A DNA stretch of 64,000 nucleotides, taken from NCBI GenBank assembly GCA_936450465.1, contig OW388303.1:10509021-10573020 (forward strand), read 5' to 3'. Each line of letters opens with the position of its first letter. Positions within the stretch are counted from its first letter, which is position 1. Under the pieces are notes generated by a model that ran no database searches, had not been told where the DNA came from, and saw only the letters and a list, made by a program, of their open reading frames with translations. This document shows, piece by piece, positions 1 to 12,379 of the stretch. The DNA comes from Gibbula magus. Taxonomy: Eukaryota > Mollusca > Gastropoda > Trochida > Trochidae. The translations under genes and the position numbers were made by a program.

Positions 1-577
1 AAAAATTTGGGCTATTGAAGGTAGTGTTATCCCAAGTATAACTATGTTGTATTTGTTCACTATCTAAATGACATGTATTTCTAAAGCAAAACCAACATTA
101 CCAATAAAATCTAAGCTTTAAATGTTCAGGCACTTATGTCAGACTCTATATCTAGAGAAGTTAATTGCTATTTATCAGTTCCTCAGGGCTGTGTACTGTG
201 CACTAGGGGTTGTGACAACCCTGAAAGAGTCTGTACGCAAAGTTTTAAAACATGGTCATGAAGTCTTACAATGACTGTGAAAAAAGTATTTATTCGTAAA
301 ATATCACTATTTTATAAACTATTGAAAAAGAGCCTATGAGAAATAGGATTTCAGAAGAGACCCTATTTCAATATTTTATTTAGAGTTTAATTAAATAAAT
401 ATTACCGAAGACAGCATCTTAACTCTTGATTTATAGATTGAGGCTTTAAACGATTCTGTCACTCACTTACTCCAGTGGAGGGTCCTTTTTGGGGAAAATT
501 ATTTGTTCGTTGATAATTTTTTGCTTCTAATAAATAAATTAATTTCTAAAATCCTGTATCCTATTTTCAACTTTTTA
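1..577. other. Non-genic, nothing recognised
   Basis: AT-rich sequence with no ORF, splice-framed exon or clear repeat visible. Confidence 0.6.
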
Positions 578-2350
578 GCTCATCAGGCCTGAAAGGCCCG
601 ATGGGCTTATGGCATGGGATGGCGTCCGTCCATCCGTCCGTCCGTAAACTTTTCGCTTTTTCGACTTCTTCTCGAAAACCACTGGGTCTAGGTAGCTGAA
701 AATTTTTTTCAGACTCCTTGGGCAATGGGGTTTCTAAATTGTAGATTTAGTGATCCAGTGACCCAAAAAAAGGGCCTCACAGGCCATAACCTAAAAACCT
801 ATTTTCATCTTCTCCTCCAGAACGAAAAGACCTAGAAGACTGAAATGTTGTGTACAGACTCTTTAGCCAATGGAGATTCTAAATTATTGATTTGGTGACC
901 CTGTGGCCCCAAATAAGGGCCTCACAGGCCATTACCTAAAATCATGTTTTAATCTTTTTCTCCAGAACGAAAAGACCTAGAAGGCTGTCATGTTGTGTAA
1001 AGAATCTTTAGCCAATGGAGATTCTAAATTGTAGATTGGGTGACCCTGTGGCCCCAAATAAGGGCCTCACAGGCCATTACCTAAAATCATGTTTTTATCT
1101 GTTTCTCCGGAACAAATAGACCTAGAAGGCTGTAATATTGTGTGCAAACTCTTTAGCCAATGGGGATTCTACCTTGTAAATTTGGTGACCCTGTGACTCC
1201 AAATATGGGCCACAGCCTAAAAAAAAACTTTGAAATTGAATTTTGGACTGATATTTTATGTGCACTTCAACCAGTCTTCAATTTATCCCTAATAAAATAC
1301 CTGAGGGAGAGTCATCTCATCTTGTTGATATGTGAGTCCTAACTTGGGTTTGAGAAATGTATAATTGAGAAAAACTGTGCAGTTAATCTTATTCAGTAGG
1401 AATGTGAAATATATGTCGACTTAAGATTACAATCTGCATTGTGGACATGTTTCTCAAATTGATGTAATCAATGTGAAATGAGAACTATTGAATAGCCTAT
1501 GAACTGAATATTGTGACAAGCCACAAAGGAATTAATTGAAGAGGAGTTAAGAATTCTTTTATTTTACATGAGATATGTGAACTGCATATGACTGGTATTG
1601 GAATGATAAGATAAGACTATTTCTATCTTCTTCTCCAGAACAAAAAGACCTAGAAGGCTGTCATGTTGTGTAAAGAGTCTTTAGCCAATGGAGATTCTAA
1701 ATTGTTGATTTGGTGACCCTGTGGCCCCAAATAAGGGCCTCACAGGCCATTACCTAAAATCATGTTTTCATCCTTTCCTCTGGAACAAAAAGACCTAGAA
1801 GGCTGTAATATTGGGTGCAAACTCTTAAGCCAATGGGGATTCTAACTTGTTAATTTGGTGACCCTGTGACCCCAAATATAGGCCACAGCCTAAAAAAAAC
1901 CCTTTGAAATTGAATTTTGAACTGATATTTTATGTGCACTTCAACCAGTATTCAATTTATCCCTAAAAAATACCTGAGGAAGAGTCATCTCATCTTTTAG
2001 ATATGTGAGTCCTAACTTGGGTTTGAGAAATGCAGAATTGAGAAAAAAAGTAACTTTGCAGTTAATCTTATTCAGTAGGAATATGAAATACATTTTGAAG
2101 ATCAAGTCTCGATTATGGACATGTTTGTCAAATTGATGTAATCAATGTGAATTAAGAACTGTTAAATAGCCTATGAACTGAATATTGTGGATATTATAAA
2201 AAAGGCCCTCACAGGTCAAAACATAAAAATCTATTTTCATCTTCTTCTCCAGAACAAACTAGAAGGAATATTGCGTTCAGAATGTTTAGATGTTTAGATG
2301 AAAAGGCTTAGAACCGTTAAAATTGTGCAAAGATTATTTAGCCAAGGTGA
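578..2350 (+). repeat. Dispersed repeat with CCGTCCG head and 142-bp internal tandem units
   Basis: The head (about 578-690) reads CATCAGGCCTGAAAGGCCCG, then a CCGTCCGTCCGT run and TTCGACTTCTTCTCG. Diverged units of about 142 bp follow, each with GGGCCTCACAGGCCAT, CTCCAGAACGAAAAGACC, TTTAGCCAATGG and TTGGTGACCCTGTGGCCCC. Units start near 771, 912, 1055 and 1733. A block covering about 950-1515 is repeated at about 1625-2195, offset roughly 675 bp. Related copies occur at 6286, 7612 and 63490. The unit's short ORFs are not conserved, so it looks non-coding. Confidence 0.85.
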
Positions 2351-4369
2351 TTCTAAATTGTACTATGTACCATGAGATTCATCACATTGCCTGTTCTCTC
2401 TAAGCCTTATACAGTTAGATCAGTGCTGGCAGTGTTTAGTGCAAGGCAGAGGCTATTACATAATTTGGCTGTAAAAGCACAGCTGCCTTGTAACCAGAGC
2501 CAAGGGGTCAGCATATTGCATAATCTCCTGTGTGTTGACCTTGCTGAGTGCTTTCTCTCAATTTCAAGACTACGATTTCTCAGGGCTAAGGATTGTGCAT
2601 TATATTGAGACAATATCATTTCTGTCTTCATCATCAAACAATATAAACCCTGATGAGCTACAGAGCCCATGGCTCTATTTTTATTACATCTGACAATATT
2701 AACATTTGCAATATTTACATGTAAAAGAAAAAACAACAAAACATAAATGCAAAATTTAACAAATGAACAAAATCAAACTAAATATACAAAATATATTTTT
2801 TGTTCCATTGGAACTTAACAAGAACAAATAAAATGAGCTTGCTGAAAACACTCAAACAAAACAAATGATAGTCAATAATGTATGATTTCAATTGTGAAAC
2901 TCATGATAAAATAATTTATCAAATTAAGGAAGAACCAATTCTCATTAAAATCAGATCTTAGATAAAATGTGTATCCGGCTAGGTTAAAGGTGCATCCATT
3001 GTGTTTCATAAAATTTTATTTGGCTTTAATACGTTCCAACACACCATATGTGCTGTTTACAGTACAAATAAATTCACTTAGCTTGCATATTCATCCCCAA
3101 TCGCCAAACATATCATAATTACCATTTTCCAATTTAAATCGAGTAACATCATTATGCATATGTAGAAACCGAAAGTGAACGTACTATTTACATGCACAGT
3201 AGTTATATGACCTATTGAACATTATTAACCCAAATTTGTTATTTTGTCTGGTGTAAATAAGATTCCAAAATTACGTTTGACTCATTGGCGCGTGCCACAC
3301 GCAGTGCATTGTCCGGTTTTTGAACAGAAATCACTACTTTTACCTTCATATCGTCAATATACTAAGTCGAGTATCATTAAAATGGTTGTTTTCAGTAACA
3401 GTTGGTACTTCTCGATAAAATAAGACCATTTATAACGTTTGTCATATTTGACCCCCAACAACACAATGGATGTACCTTTAAGATAAGATTTTGATGAATT
3501 TGAGGAAGACTCAAATGTTAGGACAACAACTAGGGAAACAAATCTCTTGAATTCTGGTGGATATTTTAGATCCAGTCCCTTCAAATTTAACGAAAAAAGA
3601 AACGATGTTATGTTATGAACAGTCATCCATACGTACATTAATATTGACAAATTCAGTCGCACACGAATTTCTAGATGTCCTGTGGAATGTAAATATGTGT
3701 GGAATAGCATACTTCAAAACCAAATTTTGTAACAAATTCAATCAGGGTGATATCTTCGATTTGGATTAAAATTGTGACTGTGTTGATCCACAGATAACCC
3801 GCAGCAGAGAGATATTTAGAGTGTGAGATAGCGGAATAGAGCTATATCCAGACAATTGGGGTACCACCATATTGTCATCATCCAAATGGTGCAAAAACAT
3901 GTCCAAAACAATGACATCAAAGATGGTGGTAGATCAGGGCGACCTCGAGCGACACCTTTATGCGAGAGGAGAGAATGTTGCTACGACTGGTTGAACTCCA
4001 CAGGCGCCAGACCTTAAATATACATATACGTATACCGACCTATCTATATAACATGTAAAGGTAAGACATCGTCCGCCATCTTGGATCCTGCCATAGGGCT
4101 TGGCGCCTGTGTTGGACATCTACCGTATATTACTGTGTCTAAGGCGACCCCCTTTCTCAGACCCCTAAAATCCGGTAAAAATTATGTATCTCATATATAA
4201 GGCCACCCCCTTCTAGCAGTCGTGAATTAGTACCTACCGGTATCCTTGTGCAACTCATACGACTGTCCAACTTTCTGTTGAGAACAGACTTTATAGCACT
4301 TTATAGCACTTTATAGCACTTTATATCAGACTTCTAGACCACTCAACCATCTGAAAATGATACAAAGGC
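2351..4369. other. Non-genic stretch
   Basis: No gene was recognised. Short ORFs on both strands at 2372-2739 and 3354-3769 overlap each other and lack similarity or splice support. A 10-bp repeat (TTTATAGCAC, three copies) lies at about 4290-4323. Confidence 0.5.
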
Positions 4370-4640
4370 ACATCAACGATGTGGTGCCGACTCGTCACTC
4401 TGACGGCATGATGTGGCATGACACATTGGATGCTATTGCATGTTTCATGTTACTGACAGCTGCAAGCAAAGAAACAGTCACCTAAGATTATCCAACCGAA
4501 CTATCCTTGGAGGGAAGTTCTATAATGATATGGGGATGTGTTTCCTACAGATGTAAAATGGATCTTGTGGCTATTTCTGGTACACCAACTGGTGATATAC
4601 ATGGCAATATAAAACATCCTTCAACCTTCTACAATCATCC
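4370..4640 (+). pseudogene. Relic of Tc1/mariner-like transposase
   Basis: Around 4524-4600 the plus strand reads MIWGCVSYRCKMDLVAISGT, then PTGD. This resembles the VMVWGCIS...G...LV.I.G.LT segment that Tc1-family transposases carry between their catalytic acidic residues. No long frame, terminal repeats or complete DDE triad could be followed, so it is a dead fragment. The assignment rests on this one motif. Confidence 0.5.
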
Positions 4641-4685
4641 ACTTCACACCCATCCTGTTTGCATGGGCGATGAGGTGGAGAGGTG

Positions 4686-4937
4686 AGTTGTGAGTTTTCA
4701 GTATTTCACGGCTGCTAGTATTATTTCAGGGAGAAAGCCTGCAATGCCATAGTGAAACGTCTGAAACTTTCGAATCATTGGACCCGTGCTGCGCTGAAAT
4801 TCAGTGTAGCATTGCACCCAAACCTTACTGCATGTAGAACTGTTCTCTGCAGCAGACGAAGATGCCGAGCCCCTGGGGGATTCGAACCCTGGCCTCTTGA
4901 TCCGAAGCTGAAGATGCTAACCACTATGCTATCCTGA
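4686..4937 (-). repeat. tRNA-derived SINE copy
   Basis: Read on the minus strand, the tRNA-like head carries an A box (TAGTGGTTAGCA), a B box (GGGTTCGAATCC) and a tRNA-like CTTCGGATCAAGAGG loop. The body follows with GAACAGTTCTACA and GCAGTAAGGTTTGGGTGCAA, and the tail with GCAGGCTTTCTCCCTG and ATACTAGCAGC. It matches the better-preserved copy at 45774-46050 throughout. Confidence 0.85.
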
Positions 4938-6285
4938 TTCCTTCAGCAGGAAGCCATGACTTTTATGCCAATCCCTATTTATAGGACCTCCTTGGGAAGA
5001 GGATATGTTCAGATCTTCTCGTACCAGTGCAAACTGTTATGGTAGTTGTAGTTGTAGTTGGAGTTGGATGTTGCAATGGTGGCGACATTATTCTTCATTT
5101 GACTAATTTAAAGCTTATAAGTAGCTAATAGCATCATCAATTTAACAGAATCCTACACATTTTATATTATTGCTTGTAAAAGAAAAGAGTCATTGGTTCT
5201 GTAGCTCCCCCTGTAAAAAACATGTGTCTTACTGTCTCCTCTTATACAATACAATACAAAGGTCAAAGTGAGGTCAGCTTTGATTATGTAAGAATCTGAG
5301 ACAGTTATGCCTCGTGGCAATGAAATAAAAGTTATATTTTCCTTAAAATTAAATTGTCATTGTCATAAACGTTGTGCATTATACGACAAGATATATATGA
5401 TTACCTTCAATGATTTAATATATCCCTAAAATGCTGAACAACTTGTTCACCCTGCCACACCCTTATTTTTGGGAGTTGTGTAATAAAACTTACAAATCTC
5501 AGTTGGCATGGTAAGACCGTAAAAGCTGCTCATGCACTGTACTGTCTACCAGACACTGATCCACTCTCACTCCGTTGAGGTCAACACAGACAACTACATC
5601 TATGAAGGCTCAGTGGATACACAGCCAGTGAATTATATTTTCATAGGTGTCTGTCCCCCACTTATCTATTGTGCTGCACACATGAAACACATTTGAAAGT
5701 TGATATAATTAAGACCAATTAGTTAACTTAAAGTGCATCCTTGCCACGCCCTTATTTTTGGGATTACCGGTTAGTCTTAGTCTTATTCTCCATCCAACAA
5801 AGATCCATCTTCCCACGGCAAGGTGAAAATGTATCGAGATCTCTGCATTTTTTACCTTGCCTTCAACCTAGGCAGAAGTGGTGAAACGAATCAGTGACAC
5901 CTATTGTGATCACGAGTTACGTACCTTACCATCTGCTAACATACAGCCAATGAAGTCGCTGTTTACATTCGGAACCAATTCAAAATAAGCGACGATCGAC
6001 ACATTTACATAGGCAATACAACTGTCTTCTGATTGGCTTATCCGATTAGCCTGCAGTACGTTAAAATATTAGCACTGAAAATGCGAGGGTTGAGGTCAAG
6101 GGCGGAAGGAGAAGATATGGACGTTGACGAAGATGACAAAGATCATATTCCCAAAATCTGAGTTCTCTACCATTAGTGGGTCTTGGGGGAAGTTGTTTAA
6201 GAAAATTTAAGAATGGACCCCGTGCCACACCCATCAAGATCAAGACACCCTGTCATGCAAATGTTTGAGGGGGGCAGGACTGAAT
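4938..6285. other. Non-genic stretch
   Basis: No gene was seen. The phrase GCCACACCCTTATTTTTGGG (near 5453) recurs as GCCACGCCCTTATTTTTGGG (near 5743). This suggests two fragments of one unidentified repeat. Confidence 0.5.
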
Positions 6286-6860
6286 GAACAAACTTTCATC
6301 CCCTGGTTTCAAAACCTCCCTACAAAATTTCAGCTTTTGGGGTTTAAAGGATTTGATTGAGAAGTCGAACATTTGAAAAGTATATGGATGACAGATGACA
6401 GACAATGGCTGGTCAAGTAGTCTTTTCATACTGGAGAAGAAAATTAAAATAGTTTGTTTGTGGTCATGACCCCTGTGACCCATATTTAGGGTCAAAGGGT
6501 CACCAAATCTACAATTTAGAATACCATTAGCAAAAGAGTCTGTACATAACATTACAACTTTTTATGGCTTTTCTTACCGGAGAAGAAAATTATAGTAAGT
6601 TTTTAGATCATGACCCCTGTTACCTATATTTGGGGTCACAAGGTAACCAATTCTATGATTTAGAATCCCCAAAGGCCAAGGAATTTGTACTAAAAATTTC
6701 AGTTTTCTAGAGGTTTTTGTAATTGAGAAGAAAATAGGCTTTTTAGGTTCTGACCCCTGTAACCTATATTTGGGGTCACAGGGTCATCAATTCTATATCA
6801 CTATCGGCCAAGAAGTCTGTACATAACATTACAGCTCTAATCAAGACATCTTTTTTGTCA
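6286..6860 (-). repeat. 142-bp-unit repeat family, reversed copy without head
   Basis: Three units read on the minus strand carry the same blocks as 578-2350: GGTGACC...CCCCAAATA, TTTGGCCxATGG-like and TTCTCCxGxA. On the plus strand they appear as ATGACCCCTGTGACCCATAT, AGGGTCACCAAATCTA and GTCTGTACATAACATTACA. Divergence is higher than in the first copy. Confidence 0.75.
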
Positions 6861-6989
6861 GAGAGGGCGCATATAGATTGTACATACCATGTCAGGAAGT
6901 TTTTTTGATTGACAAAAATATCAGAAACCTGCAGAGACCACCTCTAATTGAGACAAAAAAAGTAATTGTCACGATGGTGACATGATCCC

Positions 6990-7390
6990 TCGACGCCAAT
7001 TATTTCAAAATAAATATGTCTTGGTCACCAAAATCAATTGGGCCCTGAATCTTCCCTAAGAACATTTTGTAAGATATGATTAGAATCCAGTGTATGGTTC
7101 TTGAAATATCCTGCTGACATGCAAGGTCACATTGCAAATAATTCAAAGTTCTTCTGTGACCTGGGTAGTACTGATACCAAAAGCTAATCAGTCTTTGTCT
7201 TCCCTAAGAGAAGCTGCATGCAAGAGAATCCAGTCAACGGTTCTTGACATGTCCGGCTGACGTCAAAACGCCAATGAAGGTCAAGGTCACAAAACACTAT
7301 TTTTAACATTAGTCTCATTATTGTGAACCTATATGCAAAATATGAAAATAATCCAGTGAATAGTACCGGAGTTACGCAAGTACTGAAGGA
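6990..7390. repeat. Diverged dispersed repeat with AAGGTCAAGGTCAC motif
   Basis: Two diverged sub-blocks share CTTCCCTAAGA, AGAATCCAGT...GGTTCTTGA and GGTCA(A)GGTCAC phrases (about 7045-7140 and 7190-7290). A related phrase occurs near 12130. This looks like an old dispersed repeat; it carries no ORF. Confidence 0.45.
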
Positions 7391-7611
7391 TGGACGTAAC
7401 CTGTTGAATATATATATATAGCTTGCTTTGTGTGGAGGGATAACAATAGAGATAACACCTTTAAAATATACTTATTTTTCCTTAGAATGTAAAGGTCTGA
7501 ACAATTAAATTTTGTGTTGACATAACTTGACCATTGTTGATTATAATTTGTAAATTTTGAGATGCGGCTAAGCCTTATGTTTTGTTCTAAAATTTTCCTA
7601 ATATTGCTTAT

Positions 7612-8170
7612 ATTGCTCCTCAGGTCTGAAAGGCCAGATAGGCTTATATATGGCATGGGCTGTTGTCCGACATCCGTAAACTTTGTACATTTTCAACTTC
7701 TTCTCCAGAACCAAAGCTGAAATTATGTGAGGATGTACCTTGCAGGGGATCAATGTTTGTTCATTTTGACCTCACACCTTCCTCAAATATTGGCGTGGCA
7801 GGCAGTTTCTTGAAACCTTTAAACAACTTCTTCTCAGAAAACAGTTGCCTAAGGAGCTCCAAATTTCATAATAATATCTTTCTTACATGGAGACTCAAGT
7901 TTGTTCATTTGAACCTAACCCTGACTTAAATATGGGCCTGGCAGGGGTTTCACCCTAAAATCTTTAAAAGACTTCTTCTCCAAAACCATTTGAGTGAGTG
8001 AGTGAATTATTGCTTAGCGCTGCTTCGGCAGTATTGCAGCCATTAGCGGTGACAAAACCATTTGATACAGAAAGCCAACATTTTCAGAATAACAACTTTA
8101 AAACATGTAAACTGACTCGGTCAAAAACCCCGTTCAAATATGGGTGTGGCAGAGTGTTGAACTTATAAAT
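7612..8170 (+). repeat. 142-bp-unit repeat family, copy with head
   Basis: The head TCAGGTCTGAAAGGCCAGAT with GGCTTATATATGGCATGGGC and CATCCGTAAACTTT matches 590-660. Units with CTTCTTCTCCA, TCAAATATGGGxxTGGCAGG and TGAACCTxACCCTGACTT follow. A short element at 7990-8055 interrupts it. Confidence 0.75.
7990..8055 (+). repeat. Short GAGTGAGTGAGT-headed element
   Basis: GAGTGAGTGAGTGAATTATT, then GCTTAGCGCTGCTTCGGCAG, then TATTGCAGCCATTAGCGG. The same element is at 16225-16286 and a remnant is at 19314-19358. Elements of this style are abundant in vetigastropod genomes as I remember them. It sits inside the repeat at 7612. Confidence 0.7.
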
Positions 8171-8463
8171 CTTAAATTTCACTCTAAGAAATAGTAATGC
8201 TAGGAAGTTAAAATTTTGAGCATATCATCTTTGTATGATGGAGACCAAGACTTTTAAGTTTCATTCTTCTACGCCAAAAAATACAGATTTTAAAGTATTA
8301 TAAAATCCATGTATTTTCCCCTTACCCTAGCTGACTGGTCAAGGTGTAGTCAGTGAACTGCATATGATTGCATAACCATAGTGTTAGTTGTTGTAATTAC
8401 TGGTAGAAACAAGGCCTCTCTGAGATGGGGTATTGGTTACAGAAAGTGAGTGTGGAGTCAGGG

Positions 8464-9366
8464 GTTGATGGGCTGGGGATGGTGGGGTGATGATGGGATG
8501 GGGATGGTAGTGATGATGGGATGGGGATGGTGGGGTGATGATGGGATGGGGATGGTGGGGAGATGATGGGATGGGGATGGTCGGGTGATGATGGGTTGGG
8601 GATGGTGGGGTGATGATGGGTTGGGGATGGTGGGGTGATGATGGGTTGGGGATGGTCGGGTGATGATGGGTTGGGGATGGTGGGGTGATAATGGGTTGTG
8701 GATGGTGGGGTGATGATGGGATGGGGATGGTGGGGTGATGATGGGATGGGGATGTTGGGGTGATAATGGGATGGGGATGGTGGGGTGATGATGGGGTGGG
8801 GATGGTGGGTCGGGGTGATGGGATGGGGATGGTGGGTCGGGGTGATGATGGAGTGGGGATGGTGGGGTGATGATGGGGTGGGGATGGTGGGTCAGGGTGA
8901 TGATGGGGTGGGGATGGTGGGTCGGGGTGATGATGGAGTGGGGATGGTGGGGTGATGATGGGATGGGGATGTTGGGGTGATAATGGGATGGGGATGGTGG
9001 GGTGATGATGGGATGGGGATGGTGGGGTGATGATGGGATGGGGATGTTTGGGTGATAATGGGATGGGGATGGTGGGGTGATGATGGGGTGGGGATGGTGG
9101 GTCGGGGTGATGGGATGGGGATGGTGGGTCGGGGTGATGATGGAGTGGGGATGGTGGGGTGATGATGGGGTGGGGATGGTGGGTCAGGGTGATGATGGGG
9201 TGGGGATGGTGGGTCGGGGTGATGATGGAGTGGGGATGGTTGGTCTGGGTGTTGATGGTGGGTCGGGGTGATGATGGGATGGGGATGGTGGGTCGGGATG
9301 ATGATTGGTACGGGGATGGTGGGGTGATGATGGGATGGGATGGGGATGGTGGGGTGATGATGGGCG
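8464..9366. repeat. G-rich minisatellite, about 25-bp unit, 900 bp
   Basis: The unit is close to GGGATGGGGATGGTGGGG followed by TGATGAT, with variants such as GGTGGGTCGGGG. A higher-order repeat is visible: blocks near 8740-8960 and 9045-9250 share the same order of variants. The plus strand carries all the G runs. The long open frames on both strands (such as 8384-9409 minus) are products of the repeat and are not genes. Confidence 0.97.
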
Positions 9367-9825
9367 TGACTGTAGTGATGGAGGTGGCGGGTATGTGAGC
9401 TGGGTGCATTTTATAGCTACAGACTCATGTTTGTTTCATTGACACATGTTATTTATTTGTGTTTTGAAATCAAACGTGTGCATCTTTGTGCCTTAACTTA
9501 TTATGTGAAAGCCATCATTTAACAGCATTTAAACTGCATTTAATTGAATGAACAGTTTTCGGTCTAATCTTCTATCTAAATTACCAATTAGTACATGTCA
9601 AGGCCTCTTTGTCTAACTAATATTTGTGACCTTTATTGATGTATATATATTATAAACTACCCTAGACTATAGTAGGGCTCTAGGTTTTGAAAGGAACCAG
9701 CCCTTGTCCAACTTTGACTAACCAATATGTAGTCAGTTGGTTACAATCCTACAACAGAGCCTTCCTTATAAATTTTGCAATTGTCCCAATTTTAAAGTGA
9801 CAGCTATTTCATGGTGGGGAGGTGA

Positions 9826-10038
9826 GGTGAGTTGGGATTTAACCTCGCTTTAAAGAACATTTTACTCGTATCATGGCTGCTACATAAATCCACTGTGGCT
9901 ATGCATTGTAATGAAACCCCTGAGCATTGGCTTGAGCTAGGGAACAATGGGTGGTACTGCAGTGAAATTCTGAATTTAGAACAGTTCTTTACAGTAGTCT
10001 TATCCAAAGCCAAATGCACTTACCACTGCACTATTTAA
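9826..10038 (-). repeat. Degenerate tRNA-derived SINE copy
   Basis: Blocks shared with the SINE at 45774, in the same order: GAGGTGAGTTGGG, CATGGCTGCTA, GTGGCTATGCATTG, AATGGGTGGTACTGCAGTGAAATTCTGAA, AGAACAGTTCT and a decayed head TATCCAAAGCC...ACCACTGCACTATTT. The B box is lost. Confidence 0.7.
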
Positions 10039-10350
10039 CCCCACAGCAGCAATGACAAAACTGATTGGTTTAAGAATTAGGGTATTATTTTTGTTGTTTG
10101 TTGCTTTTTGTTCAATGTCAAAAGTTTTATGTCAACTCTTCAGTTAAATTTCAGTCAAATTACAAAAGAGAAGCTAGATTCTTAAAGTAAGTGTTTGAAG
10201 GAAAAAGATGGAGAACTTTTATAACTGAGAGTACAGAGCTATCTAAAACCTATTCCGCTACTACCCAGAGACCATCAAATAACTATGTTATGGTCTCTGT
10301 ACAACTTTATAATCAATTTTGTGTTTTCACTGAGCATGAGATAACAGCAA

Positions 10351-10545
10351 TTTATTACTCGCCCATGTAAGATACTGCAGTGTAATATTTATAGGGCAAT
10401 ATTAAACAAGTGTGATACTGCTGCATGTATGACAATAGTTTGTGGTTATGACATCACAATGGGAGTAATGTCACAATGGTATCGGTTTCGCTCGTTTTAT
10501 ACAAAATCATTAGCTCGTTTAATAAAAATGGTAGTAAAAAGAGGT
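10351..10545 (-). repeat. MITE-like element, TTTATTACTCGCCC family, copy 1
   Basis: It starts with TTTATTACTCGCCC (10351-10364), then has CATCACAATGGGAGTAATGTCAC, then GCTCGTTTTATACAAAATC and CTCGTTTAATAAAAATGGTA. All these blocks occur in the copy at 19441-19723, partly in the opposite order and orientation. No transposase is present. Confidence 0.7.
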
Positions 10546-12379
10546 GGTTTTGTATCCTCTATTCATTATTGTGAAAACACATTGGATTTATAATCTTTCC
10601 GAAACATCTCCCAGCTGTAGGTGGCATATATACTGCCATATAAATTTTGGTATATAAAAGGGGCAGTAGCACGTTTTTTGTAAATTTTATTTTTAAATGT
10701 CCAATTCATAATGATAGGTTATTTCATTTATATTTACTTTAGAGGGTAAAGCATATTTTTACACAAACTAATTTGGTAAAAACAGTGCTGCATATAAAGC
10801 AAAAATTGCATGGCGGCCATTTTATTGTGAACACATAATATTATTTCGAATGACAAAAAAGATTCCCATGGCTTTACGGAACCATGTACACTCATTTTTT
10901 AACTTGATTTTCCAAAGAGGGAAGGGTGTTTTACTATTGGTGACATTATTTTTCAAATACATTTCACTGACTTATTTCACCGAAAAATCATGCTACTACC
11001 CCTTTAACAATGTCATTGGCTATTTTGACATAGATACATGTATACGGTACGACAAACGTGTGTGACGAAGTTTCATAAAATCATAAATAAGTTAGCCTTT
11101 AAATTGCTGGATGGTGTGAAGGTTCAACTGAGAGCATACATAATTGAAAAGGTAGGATTAGATATTCTGAACAAAATGATGTAAAAGTTGTGTAATTTGA
11201 CATTAAAATTTTAGCACCATATAAGTACATTTGCTTTGCACATGGTTTTGTGATTGAATTTACTCAAGATTTTAATTGATCATTTCTATATGGTATATTT
11301 ACATTGACTGAAGACCATTGATTTTTTATGCAGAAAAAGTTCAGATGATCTTATTTACGAAACTTGGTCACACATGTCTTTCTTATGTATGTCAAAGGGT
11401 CAAATAGAGGATCTTCAAAGTTCAGAAAGGGATTTTTCATTCAGAGGACTTGTTCCTAATCCTTTGCAAAATGAATAATATAAGTTGAAACCAACTGAAC
11501 CAAGGGTGCCCAAATGTCATTAACTTGTATGTAGAACACAAACTATGTGGTGGTGTACGGAGAGAAGTTGTCAGTTGTCTGTGGTGTAATGGTGGAAATG
11601 TTTTCTCCCTAGCTGTTGTGTTTGTATGAACATCATTCAAGCTATAAACTTCTCATAAATTTACCACAATAAGAGAGCCGCTAAATATTACTGTTTCATA
11701 TTTTTGAACAGGCCAAAACAATATAAAGACATTCCAATGATAATAATTCACATTTAACAACATGAATTTTTCTTTTCTTGCCTGCACATCAATCTTTAAC
11801 TTTAACAACTTGCAAAGTTGGCCCTGAAGTCTTTGCTTTGCTTTAGGATCCAAAACATCGCTGGATCAAGTGAAGGCTTCCTTCACGTCGGATATGACTT
11901 CATTGCAGTACTTCTACTTTTTCTTTGAATCATAAAATCTTAACAAATACATTTCATTAGAACATCTCTAGCTTATTCAAATTTTGACATGGGGTGGCAA
12001 ATGTTTTCACATTTAACTCAAAATCATTCACAAATATTTCTTTATAGATATAAATGCCTTTTTGGCAAATTCTTGAGGGAAAAGTCATGGTCATTCACGT
12101 CCAATATTAAGGTCATTGGGTTACTGTCAAGGTCACTTCAGTTAAAGGCACATGTTCCCAATTGTCAAGAATGGTCAAGAATGGTCAAGAAACAGAGCTA
12201 GGATACGTTGAAGAAAAGAACTCCCCCCAACCTCTCTGGGAAGAGAATTAATGGTCAAGAGTAAGAAAAGAAAATATGATAAACAAAATATCAAGTTTAC
12301 CCTATAAAGCACAAACAAATAATATTTCAAAATAAAAGAAACTTTGGACATAAAACACACACACCTTGAAGAGTTTATT
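10546..12379. other. Non-genic stretch
   Basis: No gene was recognised. Short ORFs at 10850-11065, 11437-11853 and 11989-12360 have no similarity or splice support that I can see. A GGTCATTGGGTTACTGTCAAGGTCAC-like stretch near 12110-12140 recalls the repeat at 6990-7390. Confidence 0.5.

Noticed and set aside
4370..4640. Active Tc1/mariner transposon
   Set aside because: Only a fragment of the transposase-like region; no long frame or inverted ends were found.
8384..9409. 341-codon Pro/His/Ser-rich ORF
   Set aside because: It is the translation of the 25-bp minisatellite; all phases show similar low-complexity frames.
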